From: Adenanthera pavonina
Lineage: Eukaryota > Streptophyta > Magnoliopsida > Fabales > Fabaceae
Direction: 5' to 3'
Assembly: GCA_026686845.1 (NCBI GenBank)
Contig: JAIVEN010000022.1
Location: 21,240,001-21,304,000, forward strand
Length of the DNA stretch: 64,000 nt
Positions 54,357 through 64,000 of this stretch are shown here, one piece after another. Positions within the stretch are counted from its first letter, which is position 1. Every line of letters starts with the position of its first letter. The translations under genes were made by a program, and so were the position numbers. The notes below the pieces were generated by a model. It saw only the letters and a program-made list of their open reading frames with translations. It was not told where the DNA came from and did not search any database.

Positions 54357-56779
54357 TGTAACACCCCTCATGACATTTGTTTTGGCATTATGTGTAGCAC
54401 CGGAGGAAACAGGACGGAGGAAGGTTCAAGTGGGGTAGAAATGAGCTCCACGCTGCGACAAGGAGTAGGGCCGCCGCGGCGAGGGCATGTTCCAATGGTG
54501 TTTTTTGGCTGAAACATGGTGGCACTGCAACGAGCTATCCTGGAGCCGCGGTGGGAGCCAAGTTTCTGGTTTAAATCAGAAATATTTCAGTCGGTCGAAC
54601 GTGAAAAGAAAGAAAGAAATGGAGGAGAAACTAAGAGGGTTCTACTAGGGTTTGAGATTTTCGGCCCTTGGGAGCGATTTTCAACCTCTTGAAGACTGGA
54701 TCTTGGTTGGTAAGTGATCCCTACTCCTCCCTCTCCATTTTCTTCAGTTTAAACTTAGGATTTTTCAATTATATGTTGGGATTTCTGGTTTAGACCGAAA
54801 TTCGCCAATTGAAATGGATGAAATGGGGCTAATAGAGTGTGATTTGATATTCTTGTTGCTTGGGTGTGAGTTTTAAAGGGATTATATATAATTTAAGTTT
54901 AACCTTAGGTTGTTTTTTGTTAGGGCTCTTGACAATCCAAAGTGTATGGGATTGATTGATGTTTGAATGGTTCCTAGGAGCTTAATGATGTATGAATATG
55001 GGGTTGGAACCTTGGGTTATGCCTAAAGTAGTTGAATTGTGGAATTTGGATATTTGGATTGTATGTTAATTGAGGTATTATGTCATTGTGAAGGTTGTTG
55101 GCTAATTGGAGAAGGCAAGTCATGGGATTGGTGTTCAAGAAAGCTTGTGGAAGCTTGTGTGTGGTATTGACAACCTAAGATAACCAGGTGTTTGTATTGT
55201 ATTGTATGTATTGTATGATATTATGTATATTTGTGTATATATGCATGTTTCTTTCATACCACGATATAGATGTGTTTGTGTGTACGATTATCTATATACC
55301 ATGGTATACACATAGCTAGATGATAATTATGATGATGATTAGAGATAATGATGATGATGTGACATTACATAATGCGTGCATGACATTGTGATACATGATG
55401 ATGATGATTATATTATGATATGATGTGAGCATCACCACATGGCATTGTGAGATTGTGATATGGTGGACCGGGTGGTGATGATATGATATATGATTAGGGA
55501 GAGTAACGATAGGATCCCTACGATTAAATCGTCTCCTATGGCCAGGAGGGAAAGACGCGCAGTGGACTGCACCTTCCCTAAATTGCTGCCAATTCATGGT
55601 GGGAAAAGGGAAGGAGAACCACGATCTGAATATTAGTGTTACCTTTGGCCGGGTGCATTAATGGGAGGTGAGCCTGGTGATGTCCTGGAATCAGTCTTCA
55701 CCAACTGTTGGAAGGGAATTACCAATACAAAATGTCTAGTTATGACGATAGCTCATGGTTCTAGCTGTGTGGAGGGAGACGCACATTCATTTCACATTAC
55801 ATTCATGAGTTGTATATATATGTATATATGTGTGTGTGGTTGTCCCCAGTTACTGAGACATTGTCTCACACCCCTCTCCCATGAACTAATATTGCAAGTG
55901 ATGATTCTAGCACTAATCTAGAGAAGACGAGGGAGTAGCATCGGACGTGGGAATACTAGGTCTATGTAGTGTATATTTAACTGGATATGTATTTAGTGCC
56001 AAGTAGGATAGATGGTTAGTAACTAAGTGGTGACTTGATGTTATGATGTTGTTGGTATGTTATGTATGTGAAATTGTGTTGTATGTGATGTGTATGATGG
56101 ATGGTAGTGTTTGAAAGCCCAAAGATGGAATTGGGCCTTGTTGGTGTGTTTTAGGACCTGTAGCTCGTTTTGTCAATTGGGGTTCAAAGGAGTCAAATCT
56201 CAGAGGAATGGATCTTTTGAGGTGAAACCTCTTTGGACAAGTTGGTTAAGTGGTTTAGGACCTGTGTAAATGGTAAAAAATGGTTAGGTTGCCTTTGGTG
56301 GCGAATGGGAGTTGTGAGTTGTGAGTTTTGGTAAAAAAGTGGCTAAAACGGTATTAGGTGTTCAGATTCTCTATACGGAGTTAGGTTGAGGTGAAATTGG
56401 TGTCTATGGATAGAGTTGGATAAGATTGACTTGTAGGAGTTGGAATTAGGTCAATCGGAGGTCGAAGCATAAAGTTATGCGTGTCCGAAATTCACCCCGG
56501 AGTTAAGAAGTTGCTGGTGTAGAAAACCATAAGGGGGCACCGTAGCATCAGGAAGTCAGGCCTCGGCACCAATGAAGTTAGTGGCATGTGAGTTTTTGGG
56601 AGGTGTCACAGCCTTGGCCGTACTATAGAGGCCGCGGCTCTAGCCTAGTGTCTGTTGTTCTTTGGTGTTTTTCCGCTGCCTGGTGGTTTTGATAGGTTCA
56701 CATGAGATGTTTGGGTTATGATTGTTTGGATTTTGAAATTTTTGGTCAAGCAGGAGGTGTTTAGGAGTAAAGTGTTACA
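54357..56779 (+). mobile_element. Gypsy-type LTR, plus orientation, inserted in another LTR
   Basis: It is 2,423 bp, from TGTAACACCCCTCATGAC to AGTAAAGTGTTACA. It is close to the solo LTR at 42-44 kb in the reverse orientation. It has GC-rich words (GGGCCGCCGCGGCGAGGGC, 54,468-54,486) and a purine-rich leader. The flanking five bases are GTCAC and GTAAT, so no clear TSD remains. No PBS or internal region follows. It is either a mutated solo LTR or the product of recombination. Confidence 0.8.
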
Positions 56780-57100
56780 GTAATAAATAATATAAAGACA
56801 TTGTTCAAGGAGATAGCATCCCAAGAAAACCACTTTCTTAGGTTTTGACCCCCTTGAGCCCTCATCTCATATATCTAGCGATATACTCTTTTTCCACTAA
56901 ACACACCAAACTTCACTAATATCCTACCGCATTATTCTCACTCATCAAGATACATGTGGGCAACCAATGCCCTAGACCCTGGACTCTCAATAACAATTAG
57001 AAGGATGTATGCTCAAAAAACCCTGATAACCACCAAGGTATGGCCTCACAAATCATTACATATTTGATATGTTCTATTCTCAACAATTGTAGGATCAAAG
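56780..57100 (-). mobile_element. Continuation of the outer minus-strand gypsy LTR
   Basis: AAGAAAACCACTTTCTTAGG (56,822-56,841) is the reverse complement of the landmark at 7,508-7,533 in the plus LTR near the left of the window. AACCACCAAGGTATGG (57,028) matches the complement of 7,309-7,325. Homology in this orientation fades at about 57,100. Confidence 0.55.
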
Positions 57101-57129
57101 ATGACAAGAATCTAACAATAAAGCCCATA

Positions 57130-57680
57130 ACTCAAGGACAATCCATGGAATTAGAAATGCTCATATCGATCATGAGTATACGTGGAAGCAGAACTGCTCC
57201 ATACCACAGTGAGACATAGGACCGCCATAGTGAACAAATTGTAACTTTGAAAAAATTTTCAGATGGAAGGGTTTCATGCCGAGGCAAACTTACCTACCAT
57301 CGTGGTGCCAGACAAATTTTTGTGGGTATACGTGGGAGTCCATTACTAGTTAATTCCCACCGATTGAAATGTGTATAAAAGGATTATTGAAGTGTCGTTT
57401 AGTGTTATTGAAGCTTGGGTATGAGTTTTGGTTGGACTATAATGAGTTTAAGTGGAACCCTAGGTTGGAAATTGTGAAGGGAGTGTGAAATATAAGATGT
57501 ATGAGGATGATTATGATATGAATGATTAATTAAAGCTTATTAGTGTGTAATTATGTTGTTAGAACTAGAGTTAAGCCTGAATGGCTAAATTATGGACTTT
57601 GGTTGTCATGAGTATTATGTTAATTAAAGGTATTATGATATTACAGTGGTTGATTGGCTAATTAGAAGTGTATATGTAAT
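57130..57680 (+). mobile_element. Gypsy-type LTR fragment, plus orientation
   Basis: CTGCTCCATACCACAGTGAG and GGACCGCCATAGTG (57,191-57,228) parallel the GC-rich block of the LTR at 54,357. ATTGAAATG ... TTGGGTATGAGTTTTGG (57,362-57,433) parallels its leader. It is cut at 57,680 by the Sirevirus A2 insertion, whose presumed TSD copy is GTAAT (57,676-57,680). Confidence 0.5.
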
Positions 57681-59541
57681 TGTTAGCAAGGCTGACTTCC
57701 CAAGAGGGGGGGTGAATTGGGAAGATTGAAATTTTTCTGCACAAATTGAAGTGAAGATATCACAATATAATGAAAACAATGCGTAAAACAGAGCAAGCTG
57801 AAAAGTAAAGATAGGGAGAAGAAGACTCAGTAATTTATCCTGGTTCGGTCTTTCCACTTGACCTACATCCAGTCCCCAAGACACCTCTTGGGATTTATCC
57901 ACTATACAGCAAGAATTTCAATGGGCTTCTTGCTAAGGCCACAGTACACGAGTATGCTCTGTTTCTGAGTTCTCTCAAACTCTCCAAGCACTTTCACTAT
58001 GTGCTTCCCAATCCCCTTGTGAATATCCCTCACAAGTAAATCTATCTTTTAGATGAAGAGTAGATTGATTACAATGAAATAACTCTCTTGAAAAGAGTAG
58101 ATATGAAAGTTTAAGTGCAAGTATAGAAGTTGAGAGGGTAAAAGCTTTTGAGAAGAAGATTTAGCAGAAATTCAGTATATACTTGTTTTTATTTTTCTTT
58201 TTGCAACTTCAAATGATGTTGTATTTATAGATTTAGGTCTCAAATATCCCTTAGAGACTAAATCTATCCGTTGGGGAGGTTATCCAATGGTTACTCTGAA
58301 AAACTATCCGTTTACCAACCGCATTTAATGTTTCTGACATACTAAAATTCGAATTTTGATTGGCCAACAGACGAATTTCGAAGGAACCGAAGATTAAAGC
58401 TTCCAACGATACAGCACGAAGTTCGTTTGTTCATGAAGTGAAATTCGAATTTTGAAACTTACAAAACATTTTCACAATGTGACATACGAATTTTCAAGAA
58501 GAAAGTTTTTCGGTTAAGTGTGAACAGTGTTTTCAATTTTCTACAGTGCCTTCGAAATTCGAATTTTGGATCCCCAAAATTCGTCTGTCCATTGAACGTT
58601 TAAAGGGACATCGTAGATTACTTTCTTCAAAATTCGAATTTTGAAAGGGCGAAATTCGTCTGTCAGAGAAACTCTTTTCAGACTAATTTCATCATTCGAA
58701 TGTTGCAAGTTCTTATCATTCGTATGTCAATGTTTCATTTCAAGAGACTCAAGAACTTAGCTTCTGAAATTCGAATTTCAATGTTCAAAGTTCGTCTGTA
58801 AGAGAGCAGTTTTGAAACTTAAATCACTCTTGATCTCAGGTGAACTTTAACATAGTTTCAGATGAATTTCTTCCATTTTCTCAAGTTTTGTTTTGTTTGA
58901 AATTTGAATTTTGAAGACTCAAAGTTCGCTGTTGCAAAGAACCATCTTTCAGACTTATATGAAAATTTGAATGTTGGAAGTTCAAAATTCGTCTGTCAGA
59001 GAGTATTTATCAAACTCAATTTCATTTTGATTTCAGATGCACTTTATCATAGTTTCAGACGAATTTCTTTGGTTTTTACAAACTTCATTTTACTTGAAAT
59101 TCGAATTTTGAAAGTGTGAAGTTCGTCTGTTACCAGAAAGGCTTCTTTCAGACCAGATGAAAATTTGAATTTTGAGCAACCAAAATTCATCTAACAGAGA
59201 GCCATCTCTTCAGACTTATTCAGTTTTAGCTCGAAATTCGAATTTCCAAAGGCAAAGTTCGAATTTCCAACTTGACAGTTTAGTTTAAACTTTCAACCTT
59301 CGTCTGTTTGTGGGTGTTTTTCAAATATTCAAAGATTTAACATAAAATCAAAGTTTGAAAATATCTTTTCTTCAAATCAAAATCTTTTACCCAATAATAC
59401 CGAAAAAACTAAAGATCCTACAAGAGATCTAACAGCAAATACTCAGAAAATCTTCACTTGAAACAGCTTTGATCTCCTTTGATATCTTCAATCCAAGCTC
59501 TTGAGTGTTAGTTTAAAATCATCAAAACTCTTGATTCAACA
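57681..59541 (-). repeat. 3' LTR of Sirevirus A2
   Basis: It is 1,861 bp, with ends TGTTAGCAAGG and TTGATTCAACA. On the minus strand it has the same palindromic array, TATA box and U5 block (complement at 57,840-57,885) as A1. Confidence 0.93.
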
Positions 59542-59555
59542 TTCTCCCCCTTTTT
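59542..59555 (-). promoter_or_regulatory. Polypurine tract of Sirevirus A2
   Basis: The minus strand reads AAAAAGGGGGAGAA directly before the LTR. A second identical 14-mer lies inside the env-like frame at 59,905-59,918. Confidence 0.9.
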
Positions 59556-59828
59556 GATGATGACAAAACAACTCACAAACTGGATTAGTACTTGGGTTTG
59601 CTTTCACAAGCTCCCCCTCAACATATGCATATGATGTCAAAACGACAGATTAAGTGAAGAGATTCAAAGCCCAAAACATTGCAACCAAGAACATAATATA
59701 TATAATCAAACTGTTGCAATACATATTCCAATTAAGGAGCAGTTCTCAAAAAATATTAAACAACCAATTACAATCAATCAATTCAAAACAAGATACAACA
59801 AGAAGATTCAGCCTAAGATCTAAAAACA

Positions 59829-61991
59829 TCACTTCTTCTTTGGCTTAGACTTCTTGCTGTAAGTCTTTCCTTTTCCAGATGGCTCAGTCCCAGTTTGCTT
59901 TATCTTCTCCCCCTTTTTGGCATCATCAGGAAGCCCAATAAAGTCCATTGGAGGAGGTATCTGAGTGAGAGGAACAGCACGAAGAGGGACAGGAGCAAAA
60001 GGAATCTCTGGCTGAACTGGTGCAGGGGGCTCAGCAGGCTCTTCATCATCATCATCAGAGACCTCAAGCAGCACTTGCATTTCCTGCCTAGAAAGAGCTA
60101 GTTGAGCTCTCTGTTGCTCTGAAAGCCCATAAGCAGCAATAGAATGAGAAGCTGGTTTAGCTAGAGGAAACATTTCTTCCAGCCTTCTCCTTTGAGCTAG
60201 CAGCAGAGCATTGTGAGCAATGGCAAGATAATCAATAACAGGTACAATGCTCCTTTCCTCATTGCTTGCTCCTTCTGGCACAGAAGAGGTTGAAATGGCT
60301 GCAACCAGTCTTTCAACTTGCTCTGATTCTTGAATGGACAGAATTGAATCCGGAGCATCTTCTTGCATAGGCTTAAGAGGGCTTGATTCTTGAAGACCTT
60401 CTTCTTCTAATCCATAGTCCAAGGGTGGACCAGGACTTGGTGTTCTTATTACACCAGCACCATCTATATCATCATTATCATGGTCAGAGGAGGCAATCTC
60501 GAAGGGACTTGGAGGCACAGGGGATGGAGACAGAGTAGGCTCAGGGACACCAGGCTGAGGTGGAGCTGAAGTGGTAGGAATTGCATTTCTTATCTCTACA
60601 TAGGCATCAGCCACCACCTTCATATTCATAGCCAACTGATGGATCTGATCTTGTAGATGAGCAAATTTGGCATTTTACTCATCTTTAATGCTGAGAATGA
60701 GTGTTGACAGACTGTCAAACAACTTAGTGATCTTTGTTGGCTTGGCTCGTGAGGAGGGAGTGGAAGGAGGGTGAGTAGGCCTGGAGGGAGATGGGATTGG
60801 CTGAGAAGGCTGAGGTACAGATTTGCCAGGGACCTCAGAAGTTCCTTCTTGTTGGAGGGATGCATCAGCCACAAAGAACAAGTCTTCAGATTTTCCTGCT
60901 CCCTTTCCAACCCATCGTCCTTCATCTCTTTCAATGCCCATCCTTTGCAGTTCATCTTCTTTGAATGCTTCAGTGAGTTTCCCTTTCCCTTTTTCAATGT
61001 GTTGAATCCTAGCATGCTGCAGGATTCTTGAAATAATTGCAGCATAGGGGAGTGTGGAATCCTTCCTCTGATCCCTTGCCTTTATCATATGTTGGAGAAT
61101 GATATGACCCATATTGATCAGTTTCCCACGTATGATAGCAGTCATCACATAAGCCTCTGCCCTTGTTATCAAATTGAAGCTGCCACCTTTGTTGAAAATG
61201 ATTTTGGACACTATGTAGTGCAAGATTCTGACTTGTACACTTAGGTCTGTGGGCTTCAACAGATTTATAGTTGGCATGTTCTCCCTTCTCCTGAATAGGG
61301 TGTCCAAAATTGTGCTCTCTTTATAGTTCAGAAAGGATCCACCTTCTTCATCAGCTGTGCTTGCCTCATCCATATACCCAGAGGCTGTTATGTCAACTTT
61401 TAGCCCATCTTGTCCCGAAATTTCCAACACCTCATTGAATGTTTCATCAGCAAGCCAAATGGTCCTTGATCTCAAAGTGACCTCCCATTTCATCTTCTTG
61501 CTATTATATTGAAGAGAGGCATACCAAGTCTTCACTGCCTCATCATCATATTTTTCAGCAATTTCCAACAGATTTTTATATCTTAACAACCATATTGCAG
61601 CATCAAAATTGTTGGATATCAGAAATTGTTCCACATTTACACAGTGAGGCTTGATTACCTTTTTGTTGGAAAACTTGGTAGTGTACTCTTCTTGAATCTC
61701 AGGAGTGCTCCATAGTGGCAGTGTAGTCAATTCGAACTCTCCAGATTCAGTGTTGGAAGAAGCAGAAGAGGCAGCAGTAGGGATAGAAGGTTCTGCACTT
61801 TTTGAAGAGGAGGGTCCAGTTTTCTAAGATTCCGCTTTGCATGAAGATTTCTGGCGTTTAGAAGGAATAGCTTTACTGGGTTCTACCTTTCTCTTTGATT
61901 TCTCTCCTTCTTTGGTAGCATATTGAGATTTAACATTCCTCTTTGGATGGGCCACAGCTTTTCCTGTTCCAGGAATTTTAACTCTTGCCAT
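59829..61991 (-). pseudogene. Sirevirus A2 third reading frame ('env-like'), two stops
   Basis: The ATG is at 61,991 (MARVKIPGTGKAVA) and the terminal TGA at 59,829-59,831. The frame is interrupted by TAG at 61,824-61,826 (codon 56; A1 has Gln) and TAA at 60,675-60,677 (A1 has Gln). At the position of the A1 stop this copy has Gly. Differences in length from A1 are whole codons, for instance a seven-residue shorter C-terminal region and one-residue changes near the acidic block. The domain organisation is the same as in A1. No signal peptide or membrane segment is visible. Confidence 0.75.
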
Positions 61992-62975
61992 TTCCCGGTT
62001 GAATGATGCAGAATGTGGCTGAGAAAGGGTTTATAGGGTGCGAAAGGAAGTTTAATCGGTGAAGAATGACGGTTTTTGGACAGGAGTTAAGAGGATTGAA
62101 GAAAGAATCAGAACAGACTTAGAGAGGTTACAAATAGGGTTGCGTCTGTTCTTTGGAAAACCGTCGCATTTAACGTATGTAACCGTCTGACAGACGAATT
62201 TTGAGGGGTCAAAATTCGAACTTCGGGCAGTTGCAAGTTAAATCGTTCAGCACAGCTTATTGATAGATGAATTTTCATCCTTAAAGTTCATCTGTCAGTG
62301 GCTTGAAACAAGCAATACAAGCACAACAGACGAATTTTGTTCCACCAAAGTTCGAATGTTGAAAAGGAAAAGGCAGGCATTAATCAAACTATCAATCAAC
62401 AAACGAATTAAACATGCAGAATTGCATCTTTCAAGAATTAAACATGAAGGACATGATTCAACAGACGAATTTTGAACTGAAAATTTGAATTTTTCAACTT
62501 TTGTAAAGATTGTCCAACATTTGTATGTTAAGAAGTAATAACTTGTGTAGCAGTGATGGACAGACATAACTTTGAAATTTCTGATTTTGAAAATTCGAAC
62601 TTTCAAGCTTCAACAGACAAATTTCGAGGCATTACCGAGAACTGTTCTAAGGCATAACAGGCCAAAGTTCGTCTGTTGGTCAACCAAAATTTGAATGTTG
62701 ACCACATTGACCAGTTTAAAAACACAGATTATTAATGAAATTCATCTAGCAATCAAACAACATACAAATATCAACTTTTAAAAACTTATAGAATGGATCC
62801 AGAACTTAAAATAATTATCATTCACTTCATTTTCTGGAGTGCTCCAATCTTTCAAACTTTTAGCCATTGATTTTCACAAGGAGCACCTGCAACTACACTA
62901 AAACATACTCCGATGCTCAAGTTAGAATTTATTTTAATATTAAAAATTCTAAAGACAGAATTGCACAGAGATGAC
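61992..62975 (-). promoter_or_regulatory. Pol/env-like spacer of Sirevirus A2
   Basis: The layout matches the A1 spacer. It carries repeated GACGAATTTTG and TTCGAA words between 62,190 and 62,690, and GTTAAATGCGACGGTTT-like sequence just upstream of the ATG (the complement near 62,160 is CCGTCGCATTTAACG). Confidence 0.45.
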
Positions 62976-63998
62976 TTACAATTCGTTGGGATTTACCATT
63001 TCCAATTCTCTCCTTATTTTGCAGTGTCTGTCTTCTGATAGAGGTTTTGTGAGTATATCAACAACTTGATCATCTGCTGGGATGTACTCCAGTCTAACTT
63101 CTCCTTTCAGAACGTGATCTCTTATGAAGTGGTGCCTAACTTTAATATGCTTTGTCCTTGAATGCATGACAGGATTCTTGGTGATATTTATAGCACTTTG
63201 GTTGTCACACATAATTGGTATCTCTTTCATTTTAACCTCAAGATCTTCAAGCTGCTGTTTCATCCAGATGACTTGGGCACAACAGCTTCCAGCTGCAACA
63301 TACTCAGCTTCTGCAGTGGATAAGGCTACACTGTTTTGCTTTTTGCTGAACCATGAGACCAGGGATCCTCCAAGAAACTGACAAGTTCCACTTGTGCTTT
63401 TTCTGTCAGTTTTGGATCCTGTAAAATCAGCATCAGTGTATCCTTTGAGATCTTCTCCATTGCCTTTTGGATACCAAAGACCCATATGTGATGTTCCAAT
63501 AAGATATCTAAAAATTCTTTTCACAGTTGTTGCATGGGTTTCTTTGGGGCATGATTGGAACCTTGCACACATGCAGACACTGAACATAATGTCAGGTCTG
63601 CTGGCAGTTAGGTACAGCAGGGATCCAATCATTCTTTTGTACTGAGTAATGTCAAACATCTTCCCATTCTCATCCATGTCCAGTTTGGTTGCAGTAGCCA
63701 TGGGTGTTCCCATTGGCTTGGCATTCTCCATTCCAAACTTCTTTAACAGCTCCTTTAGATACTTGGATTGACTGAGAAAGATACCATCATTAAGCTGTCT
63801 GATTTGTAATCCAAGGAAGAAGTTGAGTTCACCTATCATTGACATCTCGAATTCTCCCTGCATTAACTTAGAAAATTCCTTGCAAAGAGCCTTATTAGTA
63901 GCACCAAAAATAATATCATCAACATAGATTTGAACAATTAGTAAATCTTTATTTTCTTTCTTAGTAAATAAGGTTATGTCAACTTTGCCTCTGTTAAA
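62976..63998 (-). CDS. pol: Sirevirus A2 Pol, C-terminal part (RT end and RNase H)
   Basis: The frame is open from the right edge of the window to the stop at 62,976. It begins in the RT domain (FNRGKVD), shows YVDDIIFGATN (63,912-63,944), and then RNase H with YTDADFTGSKTDRKSTSG, STAEAEYVA and DNQSAI. It ends MVNPNEL as in A1. No internal stop occurs in this part. The RNase H acids are present. Confidence 0.92.
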   Translation of the reverse strand, partial: FNRGKVDITLFTKKENKDLLIVQIYVDDIIFGATNKALCKEFSKLMQGEFEMSMIGELNFFLGLQIRQLNDGIFLSQSKYLKELLKKFGMENAKPMGTPMATATKLDMDENGKMFDITQYKRMIGSLLYLTASRPDIMFSVCMCARFQSCPKETHATTVKRIFRYLIGTSHMGLWYPKGNGEDLKGYTDADFTGSKTDRKSTSGTCQFLGGSLVSWFSKKQNSVALSTAEAEYVAAGSCCAQVIWMKQQLEDLEVKMKEIPIMCDNQSAINITKNPVMHSRTKHIKVRHHFIRDHVLKGEVRLEYIPADDQVVDILTKPLSEDRHCKIRRELEMVNPNEL

Positions 63999-64000
63999 CC

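Larger units (their letters stand above)
57681..64000 (-). mobile_element. Sirevirus copy A2, minus strand, 5' part beyond window
   Basis: From left to right it shows the 3' LTR (57,681-59,541), polypurine tract (59,542-59,555), env-like frame, spacer and the end of pol, all on the minus strand and collinear with copy A1. It is the same subfamily as A1 with high identity throughout. The gag, most of pol and the 5' LTR lie beyond position 64,000. Confidence 0.93.

Overview
This window is plant nuclear DNA made almost entirely of transposable elements, with no host gene that I can recognise. The evidence is Ty1/copia polyproteins of plant type, Met-tRNA primer-binding sites, CACTA (En/Spm) transposon genes with GT-AG introns and plant-specific domains (plant transposase Ptta/En/Spm, Ulp1/C48 protease), and long LTRs of the TGTAACACC type. 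AT-rich intergenic DNA with TA, CT and CA microsatellites fits a repeat-rich angiosperm, probably a eudicot. I cannot name the species.

Layout. 1-7.8 kb: remnants of Ty3/gypsy-type LTRs. 7.8-42.09 kb: a decayed CACTA transposon. Its subterminal repeats, leader and transposase/protease exons lie at 7.8-15.5 kb, and its last protease exons and right terminus at 39.5-42.09 kb. About 24 kb of retrotransposons have been inserted into it. 42.12-44.42 kb: a gypsy solo LTR with a perfect target-site duplication (TSD). 44.4-46.58 kb: the end of a second CACTA-like element. 46.6-53.86 kb: AT-rich intergenic DNA with a recent tandem duplication. 53.86-57.68 kb: gypsy LTRs nested in one another in opposite orientations. 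57.68-64 kb: the 3' two-fifths or so of a second Sirevirus copy on the minus strand, running off the right edge.

The nest can be resolved exactly from TSDs. A minus-strand copia element (29,740-39,540, TSD ATATT) and a minus-strand Sirevirus solo LTR (15,481-29,721, TSD GTATC) entered the CACTA gene only 13 bp apart. The solo LTR later received a full-length Sirevirus (17,273-29,448, TSD CGAAT, both LTRs 1,859 bp). The copia 5' LTR later received another small Sirevirus solo LTR (37,900-38,766, TSD CAAGT). Removing that last insert and one TSD gives copia LTRs of 1,637 and 1,636 bp, which checks the reading.

The main element is the full-length Sirevirus, with gag, pol and a third 'env-like' reading frame. 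It is close to intact but has a stop in pol, a stop in the env-like frame and an altered protease motif. Its LTRs are built from a repeated two-word pattern (CAGACGAAYTT and the palindrome GAAATTCGAATTTC). The same words fill the 1-kb spacer between pol and the env-like frame. A second copy of the polypurine tract lies inside the env-like coding sequence. These three observations are the most interesting in the window.
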